Under the pieces are notes generated by a model. That model was not told where the DNA came from, ran no database searches, and saw nothing but the letters and a program-made list of their open reading frames with translations. Below, one piece after another: positions 20,961-33,259 of a stretch of 64,000 bases of DNA. Within the stretch, counting starts at the first letter, position 1; every line of letters begins with the position of its first letter. Made by a program: the position numbers and the translations under genes. This stretch comes from Cyathus striatus. Its lineage: Eukaryota > Basidiomycota > Agaricomycetes > Agaricales > Nidulariaceae. The stretch is from positions 2,418,001 to 2,482,000 of the forward strand of contig JAOVFP010000009.1 of NCBI GenBank assembly GCA_025738555.1. The letters are read 5' to 3'.

Positions 20961-23459
20961 ACTTTGCATCAATTGAGGAGTTATAGCTGGGTTAATTATA
21001 TTTATGTTTTTGGTCCAGTTGCCTAGTGGAACAGCACCTAGCAGAACAGTACCTAGTGTAACAGCACCTAGTGGAATAGTAAGCCAATTGAAGTGATTGA
21101 TAGGTCCCCTGTAGGAAGATATAATGGTAAATAACTCTGCATAGTCCTCAGGTGTGCTGTACAGAGGGCCAGTATACTGCTTGCTGCTTGATAGAAATAC
21201 CATTAAGTGTTTTGTTATGTCTGAAAATTGAGACATTTGTGCAATATCTTTGCTTATTGAAGCATACAGATCATTGTTTTCATGGTTTAGATATGGTGAA
21301 ATCAAACCTGGAAAATGTAAGAAGGAGTCAGATGAAAAGATGCTAAATAGTGCAAGTAATCTTTTTATCAATATGTTGTTTTTGTGTAATTGAAGACTTT
21401 TGAGTGTGATGGGAAATATATATAACATAAGATAATCTGTATCATTCACTTGCTTGTTCTAAGTAGGATGAGAAATTATGAATACTTATTGAATACTTGA
21501 TTAACGCACTAATAGTTGTAAATGACTTGACTGGCTGGGATACATAGAATGCACAACACTTGAAGGTAGTGAACCATGCTTCAAAAAATGGTCAACATAT
21601 TCCAAAATTTGTTGGTCATATACTGGATCAGTAGTATCCAAAAGTCCATACATCTCAAAAGTCTGTGTTAGATGTTCACTATTCAGATACTGTTGACCTT
21701 CTGAGAAAAATCTCTCCAATGGCAATTGAAAATCTTGAGAATTTATTTTCTTCTGACTTTTACAGAGATGGAAATTCCATCTGAAAAATGCATATATCCA
21801 ACCAGCTACATGATTTTAACACTCTTTGTATATTGTTGTAGATATTAATACATACCATGCTGCTCTTCTTTTTCATAATTGAAGTGATTCATAAACTTAA
21901 GACATGACTGAGCTATACAGAAATGGGTTGATTCTATGCTGACATAGAAGGTTTTTGATTGTTTCTTTCTGGTGAGAAAGTCAACAAATGACTTATGGTG
22001 AAATTCAATCTTCAGGGTGCGCCTGAAAGATTCTGACCCAACATTAATTAATATGAGGGAGTGAAGCTGATTCAATGAGAAATATGCTTCTCCTGGTGAA
22101 AGACATAAAAGTTGTTCAATGACAAGAAGTAGCCTTTGTTGATTAAGAGTCACAGCTTTTCCTATTGCCATAGGTAGTGATGTCCTCCAGTCTTTATGAC
22201 TGTCTTTCTGTATAGCAAGTATATATGCCAGAACATTCATTGTTCGTTCACGATCTTGTGCTCTGGACAATATTTCAGTGTACAGGAGGTCAAGGTCTGC
22301 AAGAGGGAAGGTGCTTCCACTTTTCCAAATTCCGAGCACAATTTCAAGCTGTGCATTTGGATTATGATCAGGACTAGATATGAACCTCATAACTGTGGCA
22401 GCATAGATGAATTGGCCAGAAGAACGATTCACAAGCTCCTTGATTTTCTCTGGAGATGGCCATGGTCTGGGAACTGACTTAAGAGCCATTCTGAACTGGC
22501 GATCATTCAGAATACGAGTAAATCAACTCTCAAGGACAGTTTGGATATCCCGTGAAACTCCAGGAACACGATCCAATGAAATGAGTTTTGTTGCAAAAAT
22601 AAGCTCCTTCGAGTCAAAGACTATCTGTAAATGGTGTTCTGGCCTACTAGTGATGAAAAATCCAAGAGGGAAGCCATTGTAGCGTACAGCTTTGGCTAGT
22701 ATTTGCAAGATAGTAACTTGGACTGCTGGATCAATACACTCATCTAGGCCGTCAATAACTATGGCGCCAATGGGAAGTCGCTTTGGTGGTATCAAGCAAC
22801 AGGGCTCATATACAAGCTTCCGAAATTGACGCTCTAACGGTGCATCATGGAGAAGGCGTGGATCATGTTCAATCGCAGCTTCAATGTATTTAGCAATTTC
22901 GTCGCTCTTCATTGCAAGCTGATATGCGATTGTGGTAAAAAGTTTCTGGGCATTGTTTCGATCATTTGCGCTTCTCCAAAAGAAAAAACTAGCGCCTATG
23001 AGACCCGCCTCGTCTGCTTTCTGACATGTGGATCGTGCAATGCATGATTTTCCAGCGCCTGCAGGACCATGTAATAACAGTACCCCAGTTTCCTTTTCCG
23101 GTTCTTTAACCCAGTCGTATACATCACTGAGAAGCTGTGTACGTGTGTCTTCATGACATTTCGGCGCATCATACTGAACATCGGAATCATGGGTTGCACC
23201 CTTCGCTACAAAACGAAGAAGGTATTGTTTCATCCCTTCAGTATCGTGAATATGTAAATATAGTAATTTTTATTGGTTCATATGCAATCACATACCCTCT
23301 ACCCTATTCTTAATGACATTTGTTTCATTCACTTATGGTGAGATGAGACATGTGGTACCTATAGATATATCACGGTAACATACCAGTTATTTCGGTTATT
23401 TCGTTAACAAAATTTGCTTCATGGATTGCGAATCCGGATGCGTGGCTGAAAAAAGACAT
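20961..23459 (-). pseudogene. NACHT-2: NACHT NTPase pseudogene (exons 1-4)
   Basis: Five-exon NACHT paralog. Exon 1 23459-23384 (MSFFSHASGF...), exon 2 23235-21856 (1,380 nt, same length as in NACHT-3 and -4), exon 3 21805-21510, exon 4 from 21458. Walker A GPAGAGKS, Walker B VIDGLDEC and ITSRPE are present. TGA at 22525-22523 replaces a Gly codon that is GGA in the paralogs, ending translation after the NACHT core. The intron 3 donor is weakened to GTGCGT. Exon 4 contains an expansion of a GTACCTAGTGTAACAGCACC-like repeat (about 21020-21075) and is cut at 20960 by the insert. The last exon is probably at 6712-6861. A truncated NACHT-only product could still be made. Confidence 0.88.
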
Positions 23460-23720
23460 TGTGACCGTAGAGACAAAATGGGGGATCACTATCATCGGAT
23501 GTCATCTAATTTATAGCACTATAGGCAGGCGTCAATTGCGTGTCCGCATGGCGGTTTGTACAGCCCGGGAACGTACAGCTTTTCTAAAATAAGTTCATGG
23601 ACTTCTCCGATTCATGCATGCTAATATTATTATTATTGTACACAAGAAAATAGAAGAAGCCGATTATACACGAATCTGTAATTAAAATGGCTTCGCCCAC
23701 CTACGGTCCAATGCCTGCTT
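23460..23720. promoter_or_regulatory. NACHT-2 upstream region
   Basis: Homologous to the regions upstream of the other NACHT starts: shares the CATGGCGGTTTGTACAGCCC block and TTATACACGAATCTGTAAT. It sits between the gene and module X. Probably a copied promoter. No element is defined. Confidence 0.4.
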
Positions 23721-26700
23721 TCACATAAGACTATTCAGCATGATAGTTATCCATCCTGTTCTATGACCAGCTGTTTCTAATATGAGCTGTAGAAGAACGA
23801 GGGTTTGTAAGACAGGAAGCAACAACAGGAGAGTTGAAAAAGATAGACGAGGAAGAAATGAGCTTAGGGAAACGAAAGGTATCAGCGATCTTAGATAACG
23901 AGAGCACGGGCAGCAGGGTACGAAGCGAAACCAATGCCCCATGCAACCAGCGCGGATGGCATATCGGTACATCAACCGCAGCTGCATATTCCCCACCCAA
24001 GCACTATCGTTCGACGAAGCTGAAAGCACTCGACCACGACGGGAGGAGTAAGATGAAGACATGAGGCACATGTCTGTACCATGTCACTACCACGCGTAGA
24101 ACACTCCAACAAGAACGACAAGCTCGGCGCCAACCAACTTACACTCCCAGAACAGCGATAGCAGAGAACAATACCTTACTAGGTACGGCACAGTTCCATC
24201 TGCCAGCCTTCTCACACGCTCCTCCATGTAAGTTTACACAGACTCCGGACAGCCTCCTTGCGCAACCGCCTCCCCTCCATTGTATGTACGAGAATCCGAA
24301 GTATAACGAGGAAAGAGCTAACCAGCCTTTCAAGGTGAGACGATAACCTCCCCGCTGATCACATGAAACCGGCGCTGGTTCGTGTCCACGAATCGCTCGA
24401 GCCTTACGGGATCGTGCACCAGCTGCGTCGTTCATGAAGTGCATGTATTGTATTCGGGGGTCAAGCTTGTTCTATTCAAGGGGGTTAGTTACCGTGTCGG
24501 GAGGATATGAAGAATAGGAGAAAGAGGTAAGTGAAAGCAGAGAAGGGGACAAAGGTTCAAGGGAAGAGGTGACTACGGAGTGGGGGGTGAAGGAGTGAAG
24601 AGACGAAGGAGGGAAAGGAAGGCACATAAGAGTGTCAGAGGGAATGCGAAAGAGGGGAGGAAAGAAAGGCAGAAGAAGTAACCAGTCGACCACAACTAGA
24701 GGAGTAAGATTAAGACGAGGTACCACATGTCTGTGCCATGACACCGCCTCGTGTATGCATGATGAATGGAAATGCCAGCGAGAACGACGCGCTCAGCTCG
24801 AATCCAGCGCCTTCCCGCCAGGATACATTCACTAAGCAGCGCGCGCTCCTAGTATAGCGATAATAGGGAACAATAACAATAGTGCAATCGGTGCGGTACA
24901 ACAGCTCCTTCCGCCAGCCTACTCGCACACTTCTCCAGGATACAGCCCCACGGTCCCACCCTGCCTCCTTATTCAGCCGCTTCCCCTCCCCCGCACAAGA
25001 ATTCCAACTATAATGGGGAAGTGACTCACCAGCCCTTCAAGGCGATCTCGTCGTAATCTCCCCGCGGATGATATAGAGCCAGCGCTGAATCGTCTGCGCG
25101 AATCGCTTGCGGTGGTCTAGCGCCAGCTGTGTGATCGTATTTGGACTGTCTTGCGGCCTCATAGTACCTTTTCTGCCAAAGGATGTTAGCGCTTGTGTTG
25201 GGAGAATATGAGGATAGGAGAAGGACGGAGATGAAGACGGAGAAGGGGGGCAATGTGAAGGGGATGAGGTGCATGAGGAAGGGGGCGGTGAGAGATGGAG
25301 GTGGCGAAAGAGGGAAGGCAAGGAGGACGAAGGATCACCCTGGAGAATGTGAGGAGGGGAGAGGGAAAGTAAGGCAGAAGGAAGGGGTAAAAGGTAAAAG
25401 GCGACGGTAATGGAAGAGGGTAAGGAGTGAGGCAATGACAACGTTGCTCTCGACTCTAGCGGACATACGTTCTCAGTACGGCGATAACGGAGAACAATAG
25501 TGCAGTCAGTACGGCACAACAGCTCCATCTGCCAGCCTACTCGCACTCTCCGCCATGTAATACAACTTCCACCCAGCCTCCTTGTCCAACCGCCTCGCCC
25601 CTCCCCTACCGAATCCCTAAGAAAGAACTCACTGGCACTGAGTCAAGGGGGTAGCGCAACCTCCTCACTGATCACACAAAACTAGAGCTGGACCTTGACT
25701 TGTCTGCGCGAAACACTTGTGGTGATCGAGCGCCAACTGCGTCGTTGATGAAGTGGACGTATCGTATTGGAGGTGTTTTATCAGAGGAGGTTAGTGCTCG
25801 TGTTGGAGGATAGGGTAAAGGAGGGAAGAGACGAAAAAGGGTAGGGAAGGAAGATCCCAGGGAGTCGCAGGAGGAGAATCAGAGGGGGAAGGGGAATAAA
25901 GCGTAGAAGGAATGGGTAAAGCCGACGGTAATGGCAGAGTGAGAAGAATGCGATAGGAAGGAGGGAGAAGTTGAGGGTACGAAGAACCAAGACAGAACGA
26001 ACGGATAGGACGAAAAGAAACAAGTAAGAGTGAAGGGAGAAGATGAAGGCGATATGAATGACGGGGGGTATGCAAGAAGAATTGCAAGGAAGAGAGCTAC
26101 TACTAACCTTTCTCTACCTCTTCACGTCCCTTCAGCCTCTCAACATTCTCAACTCTGAGTGGACGCGCAGTTCGTTGCCCAGCGCCTGATAGGTATCAAC
26201 CTCGTAACGTTCGTACATCGGACTCTGCAACTTTAGCTACAGCTTTGTAGTCTGCGATGCTGCTGGGGGCAGAGGGTGAAGCGGAGAACATGTTCGTATA
26301 GGTCCGCTTAAGGCTCCGAGGTTGCGTAACCTGGACATGTATGTATGGCCAGTACCACGCCCGTCAGTGTCAATATGGCACCTGTAACATACATCTCCTC
26401 GTCAGTAACTTTATAATATGTATAAGAGAATAGACGCACTTCCCAAACGCGGAGGCGAGGGTGATGCAAGCACCTACTAGGTTTATTCATCTAAGTAACA
26501 AAGTCGTCACAATAGACCAGAGGTAGATAGGATAAAGGAAAGACGAGAGTAGAAATGGTTGTGGGAAACCAATGGGAAACAAGCAGAGAACATGTCTCGG
26601 CCCTCGTCGGATGAACAATCAAAAGTGTCACGTGAACTTCTGATAACACATTCCCCGCTTCGGAGTCTCTTCTCCCTCTCTACTATCCCATTGAACTTAA

Positions 26701-27420
26701 CCTGGTGACAATGAAATACTTTGAATAAACATCCCCCAAATATCGAAAGGCACTCAGACATCTAGTACGTACTGTATGTCCTCTGAATCCCACTTGTCAA
26801 TTTTATGCCGGTCACTTGCAACCCGCTACCATTTCGTTGTTGAATTTAACCCGTTGACAGTGAAATATATCGAACAATTCTGCACCAGACATACAGTACG
26901 TACCGTATATCCTTTAAGTCCCGCTTACCAATTTTGTGCTCTTTGACTTAATGCAGACACTGGAAACACCGATGTTCTAGTCGTGAATCCGTTTCTTCCG
27001 ACGCATCGCTACTGGCATATTGAAACTGCTTAAGTGATGCTAGGATATGTACCCACCTCGAACTTAAGGATAGTTTAAGGTTCATAACGTTAATGGATAG
27101 ACGATAAAAAGTCATTTCTTCATGCTACGACTTCCACCAACTCTTCAGTTCAGCCTCTTCTCTTGCTCTACCTAGTGGCCATTTAGTTGTGATGACCGTA
27201 AGATGAAATCATCTTGCATATTCGACGATGATAGTAGTGTCTTGCTATGCCGTGATCATCGTTCTAACCTATCTACTGCAGTAACTAACGCACTCCCTTC
27301 AAGTCCTTTCCCTCAGGTCATCATCCCAGTGCCAGAAACCCTGCCAGCTCGACGAACGGTCAGGATAGCTAGAAGGCAGGAACTATGTTAATGTGCAGGT
27401 ATGTTTCATTCTGTTCTTAC
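23721..27420 (-). pseudogene. Module X, unit 2, with three internal repeats
   Basis: Second copy of the unrecognised block. Exon B-like pieces occur three times (about 24470-24345, 25185-25040, 25790-25655), each followed on the minus strand by a GTGAGT-type donor and preceded by a pyrimidine-rich tract. The middle one is open and reads ADDSALALYHPRGDYDEIAL. Exon C-like pieces (about 24290-24140 and 24990-24830) and a frameshifted exon A (about 26290-26100, with VENVERLKGREEVEK in one frame) are present. The block ends next to the 3' end of NACHT-3. Several frames are broken, so this copy is probably not translated as one protein. Confidence 0.45.
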
Positions 27421-30153
27421 TCACATTGATAGTGCAAAAAGATCTGATGTGACTCTAGAGTTATCATGACATGTCCTGGTTGGACATCGTACATAGTCGT
27501 CGCAAGGATAACTGTCAATAGCACACGTCTTGTTCAGACTCGCATGCCTCGCCCTCTCAAATGCTTTCTGCCACACATTAATGATATCTAGGGGAGGATC
27601 TGGTAATTTCTGGGACATTGTTAGATACTTACTTTTTAGGTTTTCAAATGTGCTTACCTTAAGCCAACTTAACAGACATTCTTCTACATAGTGTGTAAGC
27701 CCTTTGTTGAAAAAGCTTTCATAGTGGAATTTCAGACCTGCAGATTCCAAGCTATCCAGAAATCCAGAAGTGATGGCTGGGTTTAGTATATATAATTTTG
27801 TTGACCACACTTTTAATGTAAAAGCAATGTCAAGGTAGTTACGGAATCTTCTGGCAGAAATTATGATGGCAAATGACTCTGCATATTCCTCAGGTGTGAT
27901 ATACAGGGTACTGGGATACAACTTCCTGCTTGAGAGAAATCCTATCAAATATTTTTCTGCACCTGAAAAGAATATCATATTATTGATAACAACGCTTATT
28001 AAAGCATAATTTTTTTTTTCCTCATCGTTTAAACAATAATCGGAATAATCAGGAAAAATGCAAAACAGCGCAAGATTTTTTTTTATCAATATCTTGTTAT
28101 TGTGAGACTGAAGACTTTTCAGTGTGATTGGAAAGATATATGATATGAGATAATGTTCAATGTTAACTTGCTTGTTCTAAGTAGTTTAAGAAATTATGAA
28201 TAATTATTGAATAATTGCTTCAACATACCAATGACTGTGAAGAAATTGATGATGTAGGATACATAGAATGCACAATACTTGAAGGTAGTGAATGATACTT
28301 CAAGAAATGGTCAATAGATTCTGACACTGTTTGCCCATATCTTACATCAGCAGTATCCAAAAGTCCAAACATCTTGAAAGCCCCTTTAAGGCTTTGGCTA
28401 TTTAGATATTGTTGTTCCTCCGAGAAAAATCTCTGTAATGGCAACTGAAAATCTTGAGAATCCATTTTCTTTTCACTTTTACAAAGATGGAAATTCCATC
28501 TGAAATATGCATAGATCCAACCAGCTGCAAGATCTTTAAGTCAATTTGCATGATTCTATAAATGGTACTACATACCATGCTGCTCATCCATTTCATATTT
28601 AGAGTGATTCATAAATTTAAGACATGACTGAGCTATACTGAGATGGGTAGATTTTATATCCACATAAAAGGCTTTTGATCGTTTCTTTTTTGTTAGAAAG
28701 TCAACAAATGACTTGTGGTAAAACTCAATCTTCAAATTACACCTGAATGATTCTGATCCAACTTTAATTAAGATGAGTGAGTGAAGCTGATTCAATGAGA
28801 AATATGCTTCTCCTGGTGAAAGAGATAGAAGTTGTTCAATAACAAGAAGCAGCCTTTGTTGATTAAGAGTCACTGCTTTTCCTATAGCCATAGATAGATA
28901 TTTTTTGCAGTCCTTGTGGGGGTCTTTTTGTATAGCAATTATATATGCCAGTACCTTCATTGTTCGTTCAGTATCTTGGGCTCTAGACAGAATTTCAGTG
29001 TACAGGAGGTCAAGATCTTTAAGAGGGGAAGTGCTTTCACTTTTAGGAATTCCAAGAACAAGTTCAAGCTGTGCATTTGGATTATGATCAGGACTAGATA
29101 TAAACCTCAGAACTGTAGCAGCATAGATGAGTTGGCCAGAAGAGCGATCCACAAGCTCCATGATTGTCTCCGGAGATGGCCACGATCTAGGAACTGACTT
29201 AAGAGCCGGTCTGAACTGGCGATCATTCAGAATACGGGTAAATCCACTCTCAAGGACAGTTTGAATATCCTGTAAAACTCCAGGAACACGGTCCAATGAA
29301 ATGAGCTTTGTTGCAAAAATAAGCTCTTTTGAATCGAAGACTATCTGTAAATGGTATTCTGGCCTACTAGTGATGAAAAATCCAAGTGGGAAGTCATCAT
29401 AGCGCACAGCTTTGGCTAGTATTTGCAAGATACTAACTTGGGCTGCTGGATCAATACACTCATCTAAACCGTCGATAACTATCACACCAACGTCAAGTTC
29501 CTTTCGTGGTATCAAGCAACATGGCTCGTATACGAGCTTCCGAAATTGTCGCTCCAATGGTGCATCATGGAGAAGGCGTGGATCCTGTTCAATCGCAGCC
29601 GCAATGTATTCAGCAAGCTTATCGCTCTTCGTCGCAAGCTGATATGCGATAGTGGTAAAGAGCTTCTGGGCACTGTTTCGATCATTTGCGCTTCGCCAGA
29701 AAAAGAAACTAGCGCCTATGAGACCTTCCTGATCGGCTTTCTGACAAGTAGATCGTGCTATGCACGATTTTCCAGCGCCTGCAGGACCGTGTAGTAAGAG
29801 CATGCCGGTTTCCTTCTCTGGTTCTTTAATCCATTCGTGTATGTCACTTAGAAGCTGTGTACGTGTATCCTCATGACATTTCGGCGCTTCGTACTGGGCG
29901 TCCGAATCGTGGGTTGCGCCTTTCGCTACAAAACGAAGAAGGTTTTGTTTCATTCCTTTAGTGAAAGGGTAAATGAACATAATTTGTGTTGTTTAATACA
30001 TGGTAACATACCCATAACATTAATTCCATTGACTTGTTTGGAATGAGATTTACTCTACTTGTAGATATAGGACAGTTTCGCACCGGTTATTTCGTTGTTA
30101 ACAAAATTTGCTTCATTTATGGAGAAATCGTATGCATTGTTGAAAAAAGACAT
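27421..30153 (-). CDS. NACHT-3: intact NLR-like NACHT NTPase, five exons
   Basis: Predicted STAND ATPase of about 817 aa. Exons: 30153-30084, 29955-28576, 28524-28229, 28176-27658, 27609-27421; introns 128, 51, 52, 48 nt; phases 1,1,0,0 fit exactly. Exon 1 gives the short motif MSFFNNAYDFSINEANFVNN. NACHT: Walker A GPAGAGKS about residues 80-87, Walker B VIVIDGLDEC about 180-190, ITSRPE sensor about 218. The helical half includes the Agaricomycete signature FHHKSFVDF-like motif (YHKSFVDFL). The C-terminal part is family-specific, with no WD40, ankyrin or TPR repeats visible. The last exon holds CPTRTCHDNS and runs 9 codons past the stop of NACHT-4. Expected role: nucleotide-dependent signalling in defence or self/non-self recognition (inferred). 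Confidence 0.92.
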
Positions 30154-30425
30154 TGTGATAGAGAACTCAAAGTATGAAACGGGGCTGTTCACCTCTCGGA
30201 TGTCAGCACATTTATAGGATTATAGTCGGGCGTCAATTGCATGTAGGCATCCGCATGGCGGCTGGTACAGCCCCGGAACACGCAGCTTTTCTAAAATAAG
30301 TTCATGGACTTTTCCGATTCATACATGTTAATATAATTAGTATTGTTCACAATAATGATAAAAGCTGATTATACACGAATCTGTACTTAAAATGGCTTAG
30401 CCCACCTACGGTCCAATGCCTGCGT
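30154..30425. promoter_or_regulatory. NACHT-3 upstream region
   Basis: Copied flank upstream of the start, sharing GCATGGCGGCTGGTACAGCC and TTATACACGAATCTGTA with the other units. No defined promoter element. Confidence 0.4.
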
Positions 30426-32722
30426 TCACATAAGACTATTCAGCATGATAGTTATCCATCCAGTTCTATGACCACCTGTTTGTAATATGAGCTGTGAAAG
30501 AGCGAGGGTTAGTAAGACAGGAAGTAACAACAGGAGAGAAGAAAAAGATAGACGAGGAGGAAATGAGCATAGGGAGACGAAAGGTATCGGCGACCTTAGG
30601 TAACGAGAGCACGAGAAGCAGAGTACGAAATGGAACGGAACGACTGCGCCATGTAGCCAGCCCGGACGGCATTTCGATACGTCAACCGCACCTACATCTT
30701 CGTCATCCAAGGACAATCGTTCAATGAAACTGAAAGTACTCGACCGCAACGGGAGTAAGATGAAGACGCGATGGTACATGTCTATACCATGTCACTGCCA
30801 CGCGTAGAACACTCCAACCAGAACGACAAGCTCGGCCCTAACCAATGTATGCCCCCAGTACGGCGATAGCAGAGAACAATACTTTAGTAGGTACGGCACA
30901 GTTCCATCTGCCAGCCTACTCGCACTCTCTTCTTCCATGTAACAGTCTACACAGCTTCAGTACAGCCTCCTTGCGCAACCGCCACCCCTCCATCGTGTGT
31001 ACAAAAATCCGAACTATAACGGGAAAAGTACTTACCAGCCCTTCAAAGGTGCTACCGTAACCTCACCGCTGATCACATAAAACTAGCGTTGGTTCGTGTC
31101 CACGAATCGCTCGAGCCTTACGGGATGGTGCACCAGCTGTGTCGTTGATGAAGTTGACGTATTGTATTCGACGGTCACACTTGTTCTATTAGAGGAGGTT
31201 AGTTATCGTGTTGGCAGGATATGAAGAACAGGAGATAAAGGAAAGTGAAGGCGGAGAGGGGGAACAAAGGTGCAGGGGAAGAGGTGACTGCAGAGGGGGG
31301 GTGATGGAGAGGAGGGGCAAAGGAGGGAAGGGAAGATATATGAGAGAATCAGAGGAAATGCGAAAGAAGGGAGGAAAGAAAGGCAGAAGATATGAACAGT
31401 CGACCACAACTGGAGGAGTAAGATTAAGACGAGGTACCTCATATCTGTGCCATGAAACCGCCTCGCGTCTGCCTGACGAATGGAAATGCCAGTGAGAACG
31501 ACTTGCTCAGCTCGAATCTGGAGCCTCCTTCCCATCAGGGCACACTCACTAGGCAGCGCGCGCTCCCAGTACAGCGACAACAGGGAACAATAACAATAGT
31601 GCAATCGGTGCGGTACAACAGCTCCATCCGCCAGCTTACTTGCACACTCCTCCAGGATACAGCCCTGCGGTTCCACCCGCCTCCTTATCCAACCGCCTCC
31701 CCTCCCCCGCACAAGAATCCCAACTATAACGGGAAAATGACTCGCCAGCCCTTCAAGGCGCTCTCGCCGTAACTTTCTCGCTGATGACGTTGAACCTGCA
31801 CTGCTCCGTCTGCGCGAATCGCTTGCGGCGGTCGAGCACCAGCTGCGTTATCGTATTTGGAGGGTCCTGCGGCCTCATAGTACCTTTTCCTCCAAAGGAC
31901 GTTAGCGTTCGTTTAGGGAAGATATAGGAAGTAGGAGAAAGACGAAGATGAAGACGGAGAAGGGGGGCAATGTGAAGGGGATGAGGTGCATAAGGGAGGG
32001 GTCGGTGAGAGAGGGAGGAGGCGGAGGAGGGAAGGCAAGGAGGACGAAGGATCGGCCTGGAGAATTCGAGGAGGGGAGAGGGAAAGAAAGGCAGAAGGAA
32101 GGGGTAAAAGGCGACGATAATTGAAGAGGGTAAAGAGTTAGGCAATGACAACGTTGCTCTCGGCTCTAGCAGACATACGCTCTCAGTACACCAATAATGG
32201 AGAACAATAGTGCAGTCAGTACGGCACAACAGCTCCATCTGCCAGCCTACTCGTGCTCTCCACCATGTAACAGTTCACACAACTTCCACCCAGCCTCCTT
32301 GTCCAACCGCATCGCCTCTCCCCTACCGAATCACTAAATATAACGATGAAAGAACTCACTGGCACGCCAGGACACCCTCACTAAGCAGCGGGTGCTCCCA
32401 GTACGATGATAACATGGAACAATAACGTTACGGCACAACAGCTCCACCCATGCCCAACAGCCTACCCTCCCCCACAAGTATAATGAAGAGGAAGAACTCA
32501 CCAGCCCTTCAAGGCGCTCTCGCCGTAACTTCCTCGCTGATGACATAGAGCTAGCTCTGGTTGGTCTGCTCGAATTGCATGCGGTGGTCGAGCGCCAGCT
32601 GTCTTATAGTATTGTACCTTTTCTGTCAAGGGTGGTTAGCGTTCGTGTTGGGAGGATATGGTAAATAGGAGAAGGATGAAGGTGAAGACGGAGAGGGGAC
32701 TTGTCAAGGAGAAGGTGAACTT
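30426..32722 (-). pseudogene. Module X, unit 3 (proximal part), three internal repeats, cut by Plavaka
   Basis: Exon B-like pieces at about 31195-31040, 31905-31755 and 32635-32495, each beside a pyrimidine-rich tract. Exon C-like pieces are at about 31000-30850 and 31700-31560; the latter has a frame containing EECASKLADGAVVPH and SLLSLYWERAL. The third pyrimidine tract stops at 32722, where the Plavaka element is inserted, and resumes at 43861. Function unknown. Some frames carry stops. Confidence 0.45.
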
Positions 32723-32999
32723 ATCAGAAAAAAAGCGTGTGGCTTACATTGGATTTTGGTCATGGAATGTGCCGAAATTGTTGTATTAGTCATACAATGT
32801 CATTGCAAGGCATTAAAATCCTTGCATACCTATACAACACAAATACAATATTTCCTGGCCATTGCAATGCCATACAATTATTTAACTTCCATAAAATACA
32901 TGTATAATAATTTCTTCCCGTTACAATTTTGTTGCAAGGGATCTTACAATGAAGATAAAACCTGTTCCAATGGGCTTGACCCAATACAGGGCAAATCAA

Positions 33000-33090
33000 A
33001 TTATTTTTAACTATCACATGTGGATGACAAGTGACATGGCATAGCCCACTGATAGTGATCAAAAAGTGACATGGCACAGCCCACTGATAG
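33000..33090. repeat. Tandem duplication near the left Plavaka end
   Basis: Two adjacent copies (about 35 bp) of AAGTGACATGGCACAGCCCA plus CTGATAGTGATCAA. Possibly part of the subterminal transposase-binding region. Confidence 0.7.
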
Positions 33091-33259
33091 TGATCAAAAT
33101 GCATAGAACACATGTCCTATGTGTGTACATATTTTGAGCTATGAGAGCCACCAGTTTATTGGAAGTACAAAGTCATTCATTACATTTAGTTCCCCCTTTC
33201 CTTTGCACAAGAGCTAAAATTGTTCTACACTATTTCCTCATCCTGTTCCTACTGCTACC

